Assembly: GCA_028223395.1 (NCBI GenBank) | Contig: JAOIUG010000012.1 | Coordinates: 1 to 39,038 of the forward strand | DNA length: 39,038 bases | Source: Shewanella sp. | GTDB taxonomy: Bacteria; Pseudomonadota; Gammaproteobacteria; Enterobacterales; Shewanellaceae | Reading direction: 5' to 3' | Part shown: piece by piece, positions 1 through 9,048 of the stretch | How positions within the stretch are numbered: position 1 is the stretch's first letter | Layout: each line of letters opens with the position of its first letter | Made by a program: the position numbers and the translations under genes | Notes under the pieces: generated by a model | The model's database searches: none | Seen by the model: the letters and a program-made list of their open reading frames with translations, nothing else | What the model was told of the DNA's origin: nothing

Positions 1-42
1 GGGAGTCTAACCACCCCGTACTTAGCTTGGAGGCTATTGAAC

Positions 43-273
43 ATGTTAAACCTTAAAACTGCTTTTTTTGTCGCAATGTTATCTCTTTCTACGTCAGTTT
101 GTGCTGATGAGATGATTGTTGATACAACGAAGCTAGAATCGACCATCAGTGCTAACTTAACAGAAAGCATGGAGCTTATGCAGCTTGAGTTAAGTGAAGA
201 GCTCAACACAATGTTGGTTGCTGATCAGTTTAAGGCTGACAAGATCACTGAAACAGCACAACTTGCTGAGTAA
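43..273 (+). CDS. Small exported protein of unknown function
   Basis: This encodes a protein of about 76 residues that I do not recognise. The N-terminus is a classic Sec signal peptide: Lys near the start, a hydrophobic stretch (AFFVAMLSLSTSV), then a likely signal peptidase I site after Val-Cys-Ala, followed by Asp-Glu. The mature part is about 55 residues, acidic and probably helical, rich in Glu, Leu, Met and Thr, with no cysteines. I chose the ATG at 43 rather than the in-frame TTG at 37 because GGAGG at 29-33 lies 9 bases before the ATG but only 3 before the TTG. It stands alone, convergent with thiI and followed by its own terminator. A periplasmic location is likely; any function would be a guess. 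Confidence 0.75.
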   Translation: MLNLKTAFFVAMLSLSTSVCADEMIVDTTKLESTISANLTESMELMQLELSEELNTMLVADQFKADKITETAQLAE

Positions 274-361
274 ATCACGCTGCATTGCACCAAACTAAAC
301 AGTAGACTAATCTCCAGTACTTTAATGAATTAACGTCTTAGTGATACTGTTTATCCTTAAG

Positions 362-383
362 CCACCTTACATAGGTGGTTTTT
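362..383 (+). terminator. Terminator after the small exported protein
   Basis: A 6-bp stem, CCACCT (362-367) with AGGTGG (373-378), is followed directly by five T (379-383). It lies about 90 bases beyond the stop of the small exported protein and reads as a modest rho-independent terminator. Confidence 0.6.
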
Positions 384-400
384 ATGCCATTGATAAATTG

Positions 401-434
401 AAAAAATCCGAAGTGCGAATATCGCACTTCGGAT
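401..434 (-). terminator. thiI terminator
   Basis: A perfect 12-bp inverted repeat (406-417 with 423-434) has a 5-base loop. On the minus strand the stem is followed by a run of T (complement of A at 401-406), about 40 bases after the thiI stop. It is a strong rho-independent terminator. Confidence 0.9.
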
Positions 435-472
435 CTGTTACTTCAAAACAGCTGTCTTCACAATCTGCTCAC

Positions 473-1927
473 CTATGGGCGGTAAACCTTCACATTTTGA
501 TAGCCTTGCTCTTGTAAATACAGTGCTTGCAATTTACTCATCACGCCACGGTCACAGTACAATAAATAAGTTTTCTCTTTATTTAAGTCGGCAAATTGAG
601 TCGCTAATTTGTAAAATGGAATGGCTTTAATGGCAACGCCTTTTATTGTCAACGGGGCTTTTTCTTCCTCTTCAGGCGCTCTGACATCAATAATCACTTC
701 ATCAGCATTAAACCCTGTTACGGTTTCAGCTTCAGTAATTTTAGTGTCCATCTGCGTTGCAATCTCTTTAATATCAATAATCACTGCATCGGCAATCACT
801 TTATCAATGAGATCATCTGAAAACTTAGCTTCTTCAGCTTCAACCTTAGCTAACACTGCTTTTACTGTTGGTTTTTGTGAAATAACGCCACAATACTCAG
901 GGATGGATTTCGCAAAATCTTCGGTCCCAATATCACGGCTGATATTAATAATATCTTGCTTATCCATTGCGATTAATGGGCGTAAGATCAGCTGCTCGGT
1001 ACAGCGATCGATGACATTCAGGTTAGTCAATGTTTGGCTAGAGACTTGCCCCATAGCTTCACCTGTGACGAGTGCTTGAATTCCCATTTTATCCGCAACC
1101 CGAGCTGCTGCTCGCATCATCATACGCTTAAGTACAACTCCCATTTGCCCGTTATCTACGCGCTCTAAAATCTCTTGCACGACAGGGTCAAAAGGCACTG
1201 AAATGAATTTGACTTTATGTGATTCACCGTACTTTTGCCATAAATGATAAGCCACTTGCTTAACACCAATTTCGTGCTGATCGCCGCCTAAATTAAAGAA
1301 GCAATAATGAGTACGCGAGCCTCGTTTAATAAACTGGTAACTCGACACTCCAGAATCAAAGCCTCCTGAGATTAAAGAGAGCACATCTTCTTGTGTCGCC
1401 ATAGGGAAGCCACCAAGACCTTGAATACGCTTATCAACCAAATACAGTTGCTCGTTATCAATTTCAAGGTTGACCGTCATATCAGGGTTTTTAAGACGCA
1501 CTCCTGCCGCCTCAGTAAACTGATTTAAGCCTCCTCCGACATAACGCTCAACTTCAATAGAGTTAAAGTCATGCTTACCTGCACGCTTCACACGCACACA
1601 AAAAGTCTTGCCTGCTAGCTGGTCTTTATATACGGCTAAGGTTTGTTGGTAGATATCATCAACAGACTCAAAAGTGCTCACACTCACTTGCAGCACGTGG
1701 GCGATCCCAGGAATACAGCCTAAACGCTCTGCAAATGCTTCAATAAGCTCTGGGCGATCATCTGGTACCATCACCATGATTTTATCCCATTGGCGCTGCA
1801 CTTTTGCCGACTCATCGACTTTTTTAAGTACATTACGAATGTTGGTTTCAAGCATTTTGGTAAAGCGCATTCTTACCGGCTTGCTTTTCATCATGATTTC
1901 AGGGAACAGTTTTACGATAAATTTCAT
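473..1927 (-). CDS. thiI: tRNA 4-thiouridine sulfurtransferase ThiI
   Basis: ThiI adenylates U8 of tRNA and transfers sulfur to make 4-thiouridine; it also supplies sulfur for the thiamine thiazole ring. The 484-residue protein has an N-terminal ferredoxin-like and THUMP region, an adenylating PP-loop SGGFDS at residues 187-192, and a C-terminal rhodanese domain, as in the enterobacterial form. Two cysteines match the E. coli disulfide and persulfide pair (Cys344 and Cys456): Cys346 in EYCGVIS and Cys458 in YCDRGVMS. The start at 1927 is chosen because [11 protein letters not shown] aligns with the family N-terminus; an upstream in-frame TTG at 1945 would add six atypical residues. GGAAG lies just upstream of the ATG. 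The gene appears monocistronic, with its own promoter and terminator. Confidence 0.97.
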   Translation of the reverse strand: MKFIVKLFPEIMMKSKPVRMRFTKMLETNIRNVLKKVDESAKVQRQWDKIMVMVPDDRPELIEAFAERLGCIPGIAHVLQVSVSTFESVDDIYQQTLAVYKDQLAGKTFCVRVKRAGKHDFNSIEVERYVGGGLNQFTEAAGVRLKNPDMTVNLEIDNEQLYLVDKRIQGLGGFPMATQEDVLSLISGGFDSGVSSYQFIKRGSRTHYCFFNLGGDQHEIGVKQVAYHLWQKYGESHKVKFISVPFDPVVQEILERVDNGQMGVVLKRMMMRAAARVADKMGIQALVTGEAMGQVSSQTLTNLNVIDRCTEQLILRPLIAMDKQDIINISRDIGTEDFAKSIPEYCGVISQKPTVKAVLAKVEAEEAKFSDDLIDKVIADAVIIDIKEIATQMDTKITEAETVTGFNADEVIIDVRAPEEEEKAPLTIKGVAIKAIPFYKLATQFADLNKEKTYLLYCDRGVMSKLQALYLQEQGYQNVKVYRP

Positions 1928-1966
1928 GGGTCTTCCGCGGGGCAAATGTAAACAGCAATGGCGCCG

Positions 1967-2000
1967 ATTATAATACCAATCATACTAAATATGTAGTCAA
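1967..2000 (-). promoter_or_regulatory. Possible thiI promoter
   Basis: On the minus strand TTGACT (2000-1995) precedes an AT-rich stretch with overlapping TATTAT and TATAAT hexamers (1975-1967). The spacing to TATTAT is 19 bases, longer than ideal, so the exact -10 is uncertain. It sits about 40 bases before the thiI ATG. Confidence 0.4.
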
Positions 2001-2034
2001 TTCAGAAACGCTTGATTTTAAAGGCGAGGTTGCT

Positions 2035-2060
2035 AAAAGCAGCCACGTTACTGTGGCTGC
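2035..2060 (-). terminator. pomAB terminator
   Basis: An 8-bp perfect stem, GCAGCCAC (2039-2046) with GTGGCTGC (2053-2060), has a 6-base loop and is followed on the minus strand by four T (complement of 2035-2038). It lies about 30 bases after the pomB stop. Confidence 0.8.
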
Positions 2061-2088
2061 CTTGTTGTTACACTATCACTAAAACCCA

Positions 2089-3027
2089 CTACCGTGTGAC
2101 CCTGATCTCAGCAGATTCTTTCGCTTTACCTTGCTCAATGGCTATTTCGACACGGCGATTACGGGCGCGGTTAGTTTGAGAGTTATTTTCTACCAATGGG
2201 GCTGAAGATGCCATGCCAACCACTTTTAATCTTTGTTGGTCAAAGCCTTTGACTTTAATCATCTCATGGGCAACTGCCACTGCACGTTTACTGGATAGAT
2301 CCCAGTTGGAGCTGTACAACTCATTGGCAATATTCCAATCATCAGTATGTCCTGAAACAGTCACAATACCAGGCACATCTTTGAGCAAGGCTCCCACGCG
2401 CTTTACGATAGGCTTAAAGCGTGGTTGTAAAAAACCTGAGCCGGAGGCAAACGCGCCTTTTTCGCGAATACGAATAATAATTTGCTGCCCTAATGATTCA
2501 ATTTCAATCGCGCCGTCGACAATTTCTTTATTGAGTTCCTGCGCCATTTTTTTAACTTGTTGATTAATTTGTTCTTGTGCTGAGCGTTCTGCCTCTGACT
2601 TCGCGCTTTTGGCCTCTTCTTGCTCTTGTGCTGTAGAGGATGACTCGCCGCCACGTTGTTCGCCGCGTTGCTGTTGTACACCGCCTGCACTGCTGTCATC
2701 ACCTGCTTGAAACTCCAACGTTGGCTCTGTCATTTCAGTGGTTTGTTGATTAATAATCTCAATCGGCGTCGACTCTGGCCTGCCCGGTCTAAATTCCAGT
2801 GCGATCACCGAGGTCCCTTTTGGGATGTCTTTCACCTCAACTTTGTTTTGTACGCCAAAGGCATACTTCATGGAGCCCGCTATCTGTTTAAATTTCATCA
2901 CATCGAGCTCAGAAAATGCGAGTAATAAAATAAAAAAGCACATCAACAGAGACATTAAGTCAGCAAAGGTCGCTAACCAGAGCGGCGCTCCAGGTGGCGG
3001 ACAGTCACATGGTGACTTTTTAGCCAT
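2089..3027 (-). CDS. pomB: Sodium-type flagellar stator protein PomB
   Basis: PomB is the peptidoglycan-anchored half of the Na+-driven flagellar stator. The N-terminus reads CDCPPPGAPLWLATFADLMSLLMCFF, with the ion-binding aspartate at residue 23 at the start of a single membrane helix (about 17-40). The cysteine/proline start and the sequence FKQIAGSMKYAFGVQ right after the helix are typical of Vibrio PomB rather than proton-type MotB. Residues about 95-165 are a low-complexity Gln/Ser/Glu linker. Residues about 190-300 are an OmpA-like peptidoglycan-binding domain with GHTDDWNIANELY and NWDLSSKRA. It begins 4 bases after the pomA stop, so the two are co-translated. The length of 312 residues is normal for the family. 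Confidence 0.95.
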   Translation of the reverse strand: MAKKSPCDCPPPGAPLWLATFADLMSLLMCFFILLLAFSELDVMKFKQIAGSMKYAFGVQNKVEVKDIPKGTSVIALEFRPGRPESTPIEIINQQTTEMTEPTLEFQAGDDSSAGGVQQQRGEQRGGESSSTAQEQEEAKSAKSEAERSAQEQINQQVKKMAQELNKEIVDGAIEIESLGQQIIIRIREKGAFASGSGFLQPRFKPIVKRVGALLKDVPGIVTVSGHTDDWNIANELYSSNWDLSSKRAVAVAHEMIKVKGFDQQRLKVVGMASSAPLVENNSQTNRARNRRVEIAIEQGKAKESAEIRVTR

Positions 3028-3031
3028 AAAA

Positions 3032-3799
3032 CTACTCTCCGCCTAAGGTGTCTATTGTGCGTGACTTTTCAGACAGGTAATTTTTCAGAAATCCTTCAAT
3101 AACACGAGGGTTCTGTCCATCTTGAATCGCCAATACCGCATCCATGATCAGATTGCGGTTCAGCATTTCTTCATCCATCCGCAGCGATAGCTTATCTGCT
3201 ATCGGCAGTGCCAGCATATTAGCCACCACCGCACCGTAAAGCGTGGTCAATAACGCCAGCGCCATAGCTGGCCCAATTGACTTAGGATCTTCCATATTTG
3301 ATAACATGCCGACTAAGCCAATTAAAGTACCAATCATGCCCATTGCTGGCGCCACATCGCCAATCGATTTAAAGATCCCGATCCCCAATCGATGACGTTG
3401 CTCTGTTAACGCAATGTCTTTTTCTAGTGCATCACGGACCACCTCTCCATCGTGTCCATCGACCAGCATATCTACGGCTTTTTGCATAAAGCTATTACTG
3501 ATCTCTGCCTCTTCAAGGGCCAAAAAACCGCCTTTTCGAGCGGCGTCAGCCATCACAATAGATTGTTCTATGAGCGCTTCAGGCTTATCCAATTTAAAAA
3601 TAAAAGCTTTGGCGGCTATTTTAGCGGCCCCCAGAAATTGTTTGAGGTTATATTTCATCATCACCACAAACAGCGAGCCTATCACGACAATTAATAGCGA
3701 CGGTACGCTCATAAAAATGCCAATATCGCCACCACTTGCCATTGCCATGATCACAAACGCAAATGCACCGATCAGCCCGATTAGGGTTGCTAAATCCAA
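3032..3799 (-). CDS. pomA: Sodium-type flagellar stator protein PomA
   Basis: PomA is the four-helix membrane subunit that surrounds PomB and pushes on the rotor. The 255-residue protein begins MDLATLIGLIGAFAFVIMAM, as Vibrio PomA does. Residues tied to ion flux in Vibrio PomA fall at the same numbers here: Asp148, Pro151, Thr158 and Thr186, within the segments GDVAPAMGMIGTL and LTTLYGAVVANM. The cytoplasmic loop (about 55-145) carries the charged residues that meet FliG. The start codon is TTG at 3799, supported by GAGGAG 5 bases upstream and by alignment of the N-terminus. It is the first gene of pomA-pomB. I could not find a convincing FliA-type promoter in the preceding 350 bases. Confidence 0.95.
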   Translation of the reverse strand: MDLATLIGLIGAFAFVIMAMASGGDIGIFMSVPSLLIVVIGSLFVVMMKYNLKQFLGAAKIAAKAFIFKLDKPEALIEQSIVMADAARKGGFLALEEAEISNSFMQKAVDMLVDGHDGEVVRDALEKDIALTEQRHRLGIGIFKSIGDVAPAMGMIGTLIGLVGMLSNMEDPKSIGPAMALALLTTLYGAVVANMLALPIADKLSLRMDEEMLNRNLIMDAVLAIQDGQNPRVIEGFLKNYLSEKSRTIDTLGGE

Positions 3800-4163
3800 A
3801 ATTGCTCCTCAAATACTAAACTAACGCTCATACGTTCCATGCTCGACGCTCTATTAACCAACATTGGATACTCGTGAACAACAATATTACGACACGAACA
3901 CGACCACAAGTACCAAACAAACAAGTCATGACTTAGCGAACATTTTATAATCGTCCATTGAGTATAACGACCGAGTTTGCGATCTCTTGAGTGATATTTC
4001 CCGTCTTTTTTATGTGAGATCCGTTAACATAATGCACGAGAGAGAATTAAGCTCTTTTTCTTGTCCTCGCCGCGGCATAACAGCAAGCGTGAATAAAGAA
4101 CGGCCTAAAAGCGAGCGACTTATATACTAAAAGAAGCTTTTGTTCAAATATTAAACGGCTTCA
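3800..4163. other. Intergenic region between divergent pomA and xseB
   Basis: No open frame here looks like a gene. Near 4031-4057 there is a weak AGAG/CTCT hairpin followed by five T, which might end a short plus-strand transcript. The pomA promoter must lie here, but no clear flagellar sigma (GCCGATAA-like) element was recognised on the minus strand. Confidence 0.5.
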
Positions 4164-4191
4164 TTTGACCCTTGTGTCCTGCTGATATACT
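4164..4191 (+). promoter_or_regulatory. xseB-ispA-dxs promoter (extended -10)
   Basis: TTTGAC or TTGACC (4164-4170) lies 15-16 bases before TATACT (4186-4191). TG sits one base before the hexamer, giving an extended -10. The predicted start near 4198 leaves a short leader of about 26 bases before the xseB GTG. Confidence 0.7.
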
Positions 4192-4223
4192 TTGTGGGTC
4201 GCTTCATTCTAGGAATAACCATC

Positions 4224-4463
4224 GTGGCAAAAAAACCTGAAAACCTCTCTTTTGAAGAATCACTTTGCGAATTAGAAAAAATTGTTGCAGATCTGGAGCA
4301 CGGTGATGTCGCACTTGATGATGCACTCAAACAATTTGAGCGCGGTATTAAGCTTGTGCGTAATAGCCAACATAAATTAGACAACGCACAACAAAAAGTC
4401 ACAGTATTAATGACCCAAGAGGGTGTTGACACCCTAAAGCCTTATGACTCTGAGGGTGAATAA
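4224..4463 (+). CDS. xseB: Exodeoxyribonuclease VII small subunit
   Basis: XseB binds the catalytic large subunit XseA to form exonuclease VII, which degrades single-stranded DNA. The 79-residue product AKKPENLSFEESLCELEKIV... aligns along its length with E. coli XseB, with the hallmark segments FEESLCELEKIVADLEHGD and LKQFERGIKLVRNSQHKL predicted to form two helices. The start is taken at GTG 4224 because AGGA (4211-4214) is 9 bases upstream and the family begins at this point; an ATG at 4194 would add ten unrelated residues and would lie at or before the predicted transcript start. The stop codon abuts the ispA start. The order xseB-ispA-dxs is widely conserved in gammaproteobacteria. Confidence 0.95.
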   Translation: MAKKPENLSFEESLCELEKIVADLEHGDVALDDALKQFERGIKLVRNSQHKLDNAQQKVTVLMTQEGVDTLKPYDSEGE

Positions 4464-5345
4464 TTGTTAGCACAGACACTGGCGTTACATCAACAACGAA
4501 TAAACGTGCAACTGAGCGCGCGTATTGATGCGCTTGATGACATTGATCTTCAATTAAAAGCGGCCATGAAACAAGGCGCCTTAGTGGGCGGGAAACGCAT
4601 CAGGCCTTTCTTGGTTTATGCCATTGGCGACATGCTCAACGTCAAGCTTGAGATCTTAGATGCATGCGCCGCGGCAATTGAATGTGTGCATGCCTACTCA
4701 TTGATCCATGATGATCTGCCAGCCATGGACGATGACGCCTTACGCCGAGGTCAGCCCACGGTACATGTTGCCTTTGACGAAGCGACCGCCATTTTGGCTG
4801 GAGATGCCTTGCAATCATTGGCATTTGAAATCATCAGTGAGCCTACCGATGGACTGAGCCCCTCACAACAATTAGCAATGGTAAAAGCCTTAGCAAAAGC
4901 GGCGGGATATCACGGCATGTGTGGTGGGCAAGCCATGGATTTAACCGCCACCGACACCCACATCGAGCTGGCCACACTTATCCAGTTACATAAACTAAAA
5001 ACTGGCGCGCTCATTCGCTGCGCTGTTGAATTTGCCATTATCGCGGCAAACACAAACGCGATTGAGCGACAAATCTTACTCGATTTTGCTGACGCCATCG
5101 GCTTAGCGTTTCAAGTCCAAGACGATGTTTTAGATATTATTGCCAGCACAGAAGAGCTTGGTAAGCCCCAAGGTTCGGACACCGACTCCAATAAAAGCAC
5201 TTACCCCAAACTGCTAGGTTTAGCAGGTGCCCAACAAACCGCAACAAGTTTGATTGACGATGCACTATCAGCGCTGGCCAAATTACCCTACAATAGCCAG
5301 TTAATTGCCGAATTCGCCCGCTTTATCATTGAGCGAAGAGTATAA
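4464..5345 (+). CDS. ispA: Farnesyl diphosphate synthase
   Basis: IspA condenses dimethylallyl and isopentenyl diphosphates through geranyl to farnesyl diphosphate, the precursor of quinone side chains and undecaprenyl phosphate. The 293-residue protein has GGKRIRP (42-48), the first Asp-rich motif DDLPAMDDD (83-91), GQAMD (155-159), KT (179-180) and the second Asp-rich motif DDVLD (220-224), which together bind Mg2+ and the substrates. The start is a TTG directly after the xseB stop, with GAGGGT a few bases upstream; no better start exists nearby, so translational coupling to xseB is likely. It is the middle gene of an operon whose last gene, dxs, opens the MEP pathway that feeds IspA. Confidence 0.95.
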   Translation: MLAQTLALHQQRINVQLSARIDALDDIDLQLKAAMKQGALVGGKRIRPFLVYAIGDMLNVKLEILDACAAAIECVHAYSLIHDDLPAMDDDALRRGQPTVHVAFDEATAILAGDALQSLAFEIISEPTDGLSPSQQLAMVKALAKAAGYHGMCGGQAMDLTATDTHIELATLIQLHKLKTGALIRCAVEFAIIAANTNAIERQILLDFADAIGLAFQVQDDVLDIIASTEELGKPQGSDTDSNKSTYPKLLGLAGAQQTATSLIDDALSALAKLPYNSQLIAEFARFIIERRV

Positions 5346-5367
5346 ATAAGAGACAAAGAATCTCAAT

Positions 5368-7233
5368 ATGAGTTTTGACATTTCTCAGTTTCCTGTGCTT
5401 GCACAGGCAAATACCCCTGATGAGCTAAGACAGCTCCCTCAAGCCGTACTGCCACAATTGGCTAACGAACTTAGAGGTTTCCTTTTGAAGTCAGTAGGTA
5501 AATCAAGTGGGCATTTTGCCTCAGGCCTTGGCACTGTCGAATTGACAGTGGCGATCCACTACGTTTATAACACGCCTTTTGACAGACTTATTTGGGATGT
5601 AGGCCATCAAGCTTACCCACATAAAATCTTGACCGGCCGCCGTGATAACATGCACACCATTCGCCAAAAAGGCGGTGTTCATCCGTTCCCTTGGCGTGAA
5701 GAAAGCGAATACGACACCTTTAGTGTCGGTCACTCTGGTACTTCAGTAAGTGCAGCACTGGCCATGGCCGTTGCCGCTGAAAAAGAGCAAGCGGGCCGAA
5801 AAGTCGTCTCTGTGATCGGTGACGGTGCCATGACTGGCGGTATGGTATTTGAAGCCATGAACCATGCCGGCGATCTCAAAAAAGACATGTTGGTGATCCT
5901 CAATGATAATGAGATGTCTATCTCTGAAAACGTAGGAGCGCTCAATAATCACCTTGCTCAGCTGATGTCTGGCCGATTTTATAGTTCGATCCGTGAAAGC
6001 AGTAAAAAAGTGCTTAAAGGGATGCCGGTCATCAAAGAAATGGCCAAGCGTACAGAAGAACATCTCAAAGGGATGGTTGTACCAGGCACACTCTTTGAAG
6101 AGCTGGGCTTTAACTATATCGGCCCCATTGACGGCCACGATGTTGACGCTTTAGTTGAGACGTTACGTAATATGCGTAACCTCAGCGGCCCACAAGTGTT
6201 ACATATCATGACGAAAAAAGGTCGGGGTTATGCACCTGCCGAAAAAGATCCCATTGGGTGGCACGCTGTCCCCAAGTTCGATCCCTCAACCTTTGAAAAA
6301 CCCGCGAGCAAACCCAGTAACCCAACCTTTTCACAAGTGTTTGGTAAGTGGTTGTGTGATGTTGCAGAAAAAGATGAAAACTTATTAGCTATCACCCCTG
6401 CAATGCGCGAAGGCTCAGGCATGGTTGAGTTTTCTCAGCGTTTTCCCAAGCAATATTTTGATGCTGCCATTGCCGAACAACACGCCGTCACACTAGCAGC
6501 AGGCTTTGCCTGTGAAGGCTTAACCGCAGTAGTGGCCATTTACTCGACCTTTTTACAACGCGGTTACGATCAGTTAATCCACGATGTGGCATTACAAAAG
6601 CTCCCCGTCGTATTTGCTATTGATCGCGGTGGTATTGTTGGCGCCGACGGCCCAACTCACCAAGGCGCATTTGATTTAAGTTTCATGCGCACCGTGCCAA
6701 ATATGGTCATCATGGCACCATCTGATGAAAATGAATGTCGACAAATGCTGTACACCGGTTATTGCTACAAAGCAGGGCCGACCGCAGTGCGCTACCCTCG
6801 CGGCAGTGCAACCGGCGCGAAGCAAATGGAAACCATGACAGCACTGCCTATCGGTAAAGGGTTAATAAAGCGCACAGGACAAAAGGTTGCCATTCTTAAC
6901 TTTGGTACGACACTGGCAAATTGCTTAACCGCTGCTGAAGCACTGGATGCTAGCGTCGCTGACATGCGCTTTGTTAAACCGCTTGATGTTGACTTGGTTA
7001 AAGCGTTAGCTGAAACCCATGATGTGCTCGTTACCGTTGAAGAAAACGCCATTATGGGCGGCGCAGGCTCTGGTGTACTTGAGTTGCTGCAAACCTTGAA
7101 ACTGCCAAAACCAGTATTGCAAATTGGTTTACCCGATGAGTTTATCAAACATGGCGCTGCTGATGAGATCATCAGTGAGCTTGGACTTGACGCTGCAGGT
7201 ATTCAACAACAGATTGAAACATATTTAGCTTAA
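5368..7233 (+). CDS. dxs: 1-deoxy-D-xylulose-5-phosphate synthase
   Basis: Dxs joins pyruvate and glyceraldehyde-3-phosphate, using thiamine diphosphate, in the first and flux-controlling step of the MEP isoprenoid pathway; the product also feeds thiamine and pyridoxal synthesis. The 621-residue protein shows His49 (SGHF) and His80 ([10 protein letters not shown]), the thiamine-diphosphate motif GDGAMTGG (151-158) ending in NDN (179-181), the catalytic Glu370 in [12 protein letters not shown], and the transketolase C-terminal domain. Numbering matches E. coli Dxs exactly at these points. It follows ispA by 22 bases in the same operon; the ribosome site is weak (AGAGAC/AAAG). Dxs makes an intermediate for thiamine, and the nearby thiI also serves thiamine synthesis. 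Confidence 0.98.
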   Translation: MSFDISQFPVLAQANTPDELRQLPQAVLPQLANELRGFLLKSVGKSSGHFASGLGTVELTVAIHYVYNTPFDRLIWDVGHQAYPHKILTGRRDNMHTIRQKGGVHPFPWREESEYDTFSVGHSGTSVSAALAMAVAAEKEQAGRKVVSVIGDGAMTGGMVFEAMNHAGDLKKDMLVILNDNEMSISENVGALNNHLAQLMSGRFYSSIRESSKKVLKGMPVIKEMAKRTEEHLKGMVVPGTLFEELGFNYIGPIDGHDVDALVETLRNMRNLSGPQVLHIMTKKGRGYAPAEKDPIGWHAVPKFDPSTFEKPASKPSNPTFSQVFGKWLCDVAEKDENLLAITPAMREGSGMVEFSQRFPKQYFDAAIAEQHAVTLAAGFACEGLTAVVAIYSTFLQRGYDQLIHDVALQKLPVVFAIDRGGIVGADGPTHQGAFDLSFMRTVPNMVIMAPSDENECRQMLYTGYCYKAGPTAVRYPRGSATGAKQMETMTALPIGKGLIKRTGQKVAILNFGTTLANCLTAAEALDASVADMRFVKPLDVDLVKALAETHDVLVTVEENAIMGGAGSGVLELLQTLKLPKPVLQIGLPDEFIKHGAADEIISELGLDAAGIQQQIETYLA

Positions 7234-7273
7234 AATCTACATTAGCACGCTAACTTACTGTTGCTCGACGTAT

Positions 7274-7301
7274 AAAAAAGGACTGCATTGGCAGTCCTTT
7301 T
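7274..7301. terminator. Bidirectional terminator between dxs and grpE
   Basis: GGACTGC (7280-7286) pairs with GCAGTCC (7291-7297) around a 4-base loop. Six A precede the stem and four T follow it, so it can end both dxs on the plus strand and grpE on the minus strand. Confidence 0.85.
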
Positions 7302-7331
7302 AAGTTTTAAACGATGAGTAAACTTAATGGA

Positions 7332-7934
7332 TTAACCTTGTGACACCATCACCATTGCCGGACGCAATAGGCGCTCGTTAAGGGTGTAGCCTTTTTGCAT
7401 CACCATCATTACAGTATTGGCAGGGAAATCAGCGCTTGGCTGCATGCCGATGGCTTGATGAAGCTCAGGATTAAATGCTTCGCCTTGTGGATCAACTTGC
7501 GTTAAACCAAACTTCTCAACCGCGCTAACAAAACTCTTAGCCGTTAACTCTACGCCTTCATAAATAGCTTTGGTGGCTTCAGCTTCGGCGTCAGTACCTT
7601 GCAGTGCGCGCTCCATGTTATCAAGCACTGGCAGTAGTTCATTGGCAAATTTTTCAAGTGCAAATTTGCGCGCTTTTTCCACATCAATCGCAGCACGGCG
7701 ACGGATATTGTCTACTTCTGCAGCGGCGCGGATCACAGAATCTTTTTGTGAATCCACGGTTGATTGTGCTTCTTGCAACGCTTTTTCTAGCTCTTCTACT
7801 CGGAAGTTAGCTTGCGTTAGTTCGTCCATTAACGAGGCTTCATCACTAGTGTCTGTCAGTAATTCACCTTCTACAGCCGATTCAACTTGCTCATCGATTT
7901 GGTTGTCTTGCGCTTTATTTGTCTCGTTGCTCAT
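7332..7934 (-). CDS. grpE: Nucleotide exchange factor GrpE
   Basis: GrpE speeds ADP release from DnaK in the Hsp70 cycle. The 200-residue protein has an acidic, disordered N-terminus (about 1-45), a long coiled coil (about 45-100, including the conserved [21 protein letters not shown]), and the C-terminal beta domain ending in [26 protein letters not shown]. The start is set at 7934 because GGAG lies 6 bases upstream and the heat-shock promoter at 7980-8008 puts the transcript start near 7972; the upstream ATG at 7979 would fall before that point. It converges with dxs and diverges from nadK. Confidence 0.96.
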   Translation of the reverse strand: MSNETNKAQDNQIDEQVESAVEGELLTDTSDEASLMDELTQANFRVEELEKALQEAQSTVDSQKDSVIRAAAEVDNIRRRAAIDVEKARKFALEKFANELLPVLDNMERALQGTDAEAEATKAIYEGVELTAKSFVSAVEKFGLTQVDPQGEAFNPELHQAIGMQPSADFPANTVMMVMQKGYTLNERLLRPAMVMVSQG

Positions 7935-7979
7935 TTTTGCTCCAGCTAAAAATGCTTTGTTTCTGCATGCTCTGGGCAT

Positions 7980-8008
7980 ATTATGGGGATCAATTTTAAG
8001 GTTTCAAG
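7980..8008 (-). promoter_or_regulatory. Sigma-32 heat-shock promoter of grpE
   Basis: On the minus strand CTTGAAA (8008-8002) is separated by 13 bases from CCCCATAAT (7988-7980). Both elements match the E. coli RpoH consensus (CTTGAAA, then CCCCATnT) closely. The expected transcript starts near 7972, about 40 bases before the grpE ATG. The -35 element lies within 30 bases of the nadK start, so the two promoters share very little DNA. Confidence 0.9.
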
Positions 8009-8033
8009 GCCTAAAGCTGGATCTAACATAAAT

Positions 8034-8912
8034 ATGAGCAATACCTTTCACACTATTGGACTTATTGGTAAGCCTAACCATGAAGGCACAAACTTAACCT
8101 TAAAGCGATTGCATCACTGGTTAACAATGCAAGGCTACCGTGTACTGGTTGAAGAGCGCGTGGCCGCAGATGTCGGTTCACATACTCATTCGGTTGATCT
8201 GTTAGAGATCGGCGCGCAATGCGATCTCGCTATTGTTGTCGGGGGTGACGGTAATATGCTGGGCGCGGCGCGCGTATTGGCTAGGTTTGATGTTGCCGTG
8301 ATCGGTGTTAACCGAGGCAATTTAGGCTTTCTGACTGATCTTCCTCCCGACTCATTTGAACCGGCGTTATCAAAGGTGCTGGAAGGCGAATTTGATACTG
8401 AGCAGCGCTTCTTACTCGAAGCTGAGGTTCATCGTCATGGCGAGCTTAAATCGAGTAACACTGCTGTCAACGAAGCGGTGCTTCACCCGGGTAAAATTGC
8501 TCACATGATTGAATTTGAAGTCTACATCGATGATAAATTCATGTATAGCCAGCGTGCTGATGGGATGATTGTATCAACTCCAACCGGCTCAACGGCTTAC
8601 TCATTATCAGCAGGCGGTGCGATTTTGACACCTAACTTGGCGGCGATGATTTTAGTCCCCATGTTCCCTCATACGCTTTCTTGCCGGCCAATTGTCGTTG
8701 ATGCTTGCAGCATGATTAAACTGGTTGTGTCGCCACACAACGGTGACAATTTAGAGGTCAGTTGTGATGGTCATGTGCATTTGTCAGTGCTTCCTGGTGA
8801 TGAAATCATCATTAAGCGCAGCGCTGACACTTTGCATCTTATTCACCCTAAAGGGCATAACTACTTTCATGTATTGCGCAGTAAATTAGGCTGGGGAAGC
8901 CAGTTGTTTTGA
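8034..8912 (+). CDS. nadK: NAD kinase
   Basis: NadK phosphorylates NAD+ to NADP+ using ATP or polyphosphate. The 292-residue protein, the same length as E. coli NadK, has the diacylglycerol-kinase-like motif GGDGN (70-74), the NEAVLHPG segment and the NAD-binding loop [20 protein letters not shown]; it ends in LGW....LF as the family does. I place the start at ATG 8034 because the protein then begins [14 protein letters not shown], in line with the family. The open frame extends back to 7983, but that extra part overlaps the grpE promoter and encodes unrelated residues. The ribosome site is weak (GGA 11 bases upstream). In many gammaproteobacteria grpE and nadK are divergent neighbours. Confidence 0.97.
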   Translation: MSNTFHTIGLIGKPNHEGTNLTLKRLHHWLTMQGYRVLVEERVAADVGSHTHSVDLLEIGAQCDLAIVVGGDGNMLGAARVLARFDVAVIGVNRGNLGFLTDLPPDSFEPALSKVLEGEFDTEQRFLLEAEVHRHGELKSSNTAVNEAVLHPGKIAHMIEFEVYIDDKFMYSQRADGMIVSTPTGSTAYSLSAGGAILTPNLAAMILVPMFPHTLSCRPIVVDACSMIKLVVSPHNGDNLEVSCDGHVHLSVLPGDEIIIKRSADTLHLIHPKGHNYFHVLRSKLGWGSQLF

Positions 8913-9032
8913 GCGCCCTATTAGCGTAAAAACCAAGCCGGTTGGCCTATTGACTGTTAAATGGCCAGCCAATCGATGTACAAGCTGTCCTTGAGCGATC
9001 TGTATCATCAATCACCAATAAACGAGTGTTAT

Positions 9033-9048
9033 TCAATCACGTGATTGA
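9033..9048. promoter_or_regulatory. 16-bp perfect palindrome, candidate operator
   Basis: TCAATCAC followed directly by GTGATTGA forms a perfect 16-bp palindrome. The half-site TCAATCAC also occurs at 9008-9015, exactly 25 bases upstream, and an overlapping TTGATCAA palindrome follows at 9045-9052. The arrangement suggests a dimeric regulator with a secondary half-site on the same helical face or close to it. The regulator is unknown, and the elements lie about 580 bases before lldP. Confidence 0.45.

Noticed and set aside
621..1079. 152-residue frame antisense to thiI
   Set aside because: It overlaps thiI fully, is low in complexity (Ser, Ile, Ala) and has no start signals. It is a codon-bias shadow, like many other antisense frames in this window.
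7935..7979. Longer GrpE starting at ATG 7979
   Set aside because: The start would lie upstream of the transcript start given by the sigma-32 promoter and has no ribosome site.
7983..8033. Longer NadK starting at 7983
   Set aside because: The extra residues are unlike the family and overlap the grpE promoter; ATG 8034 aligns with E. coli NadK.
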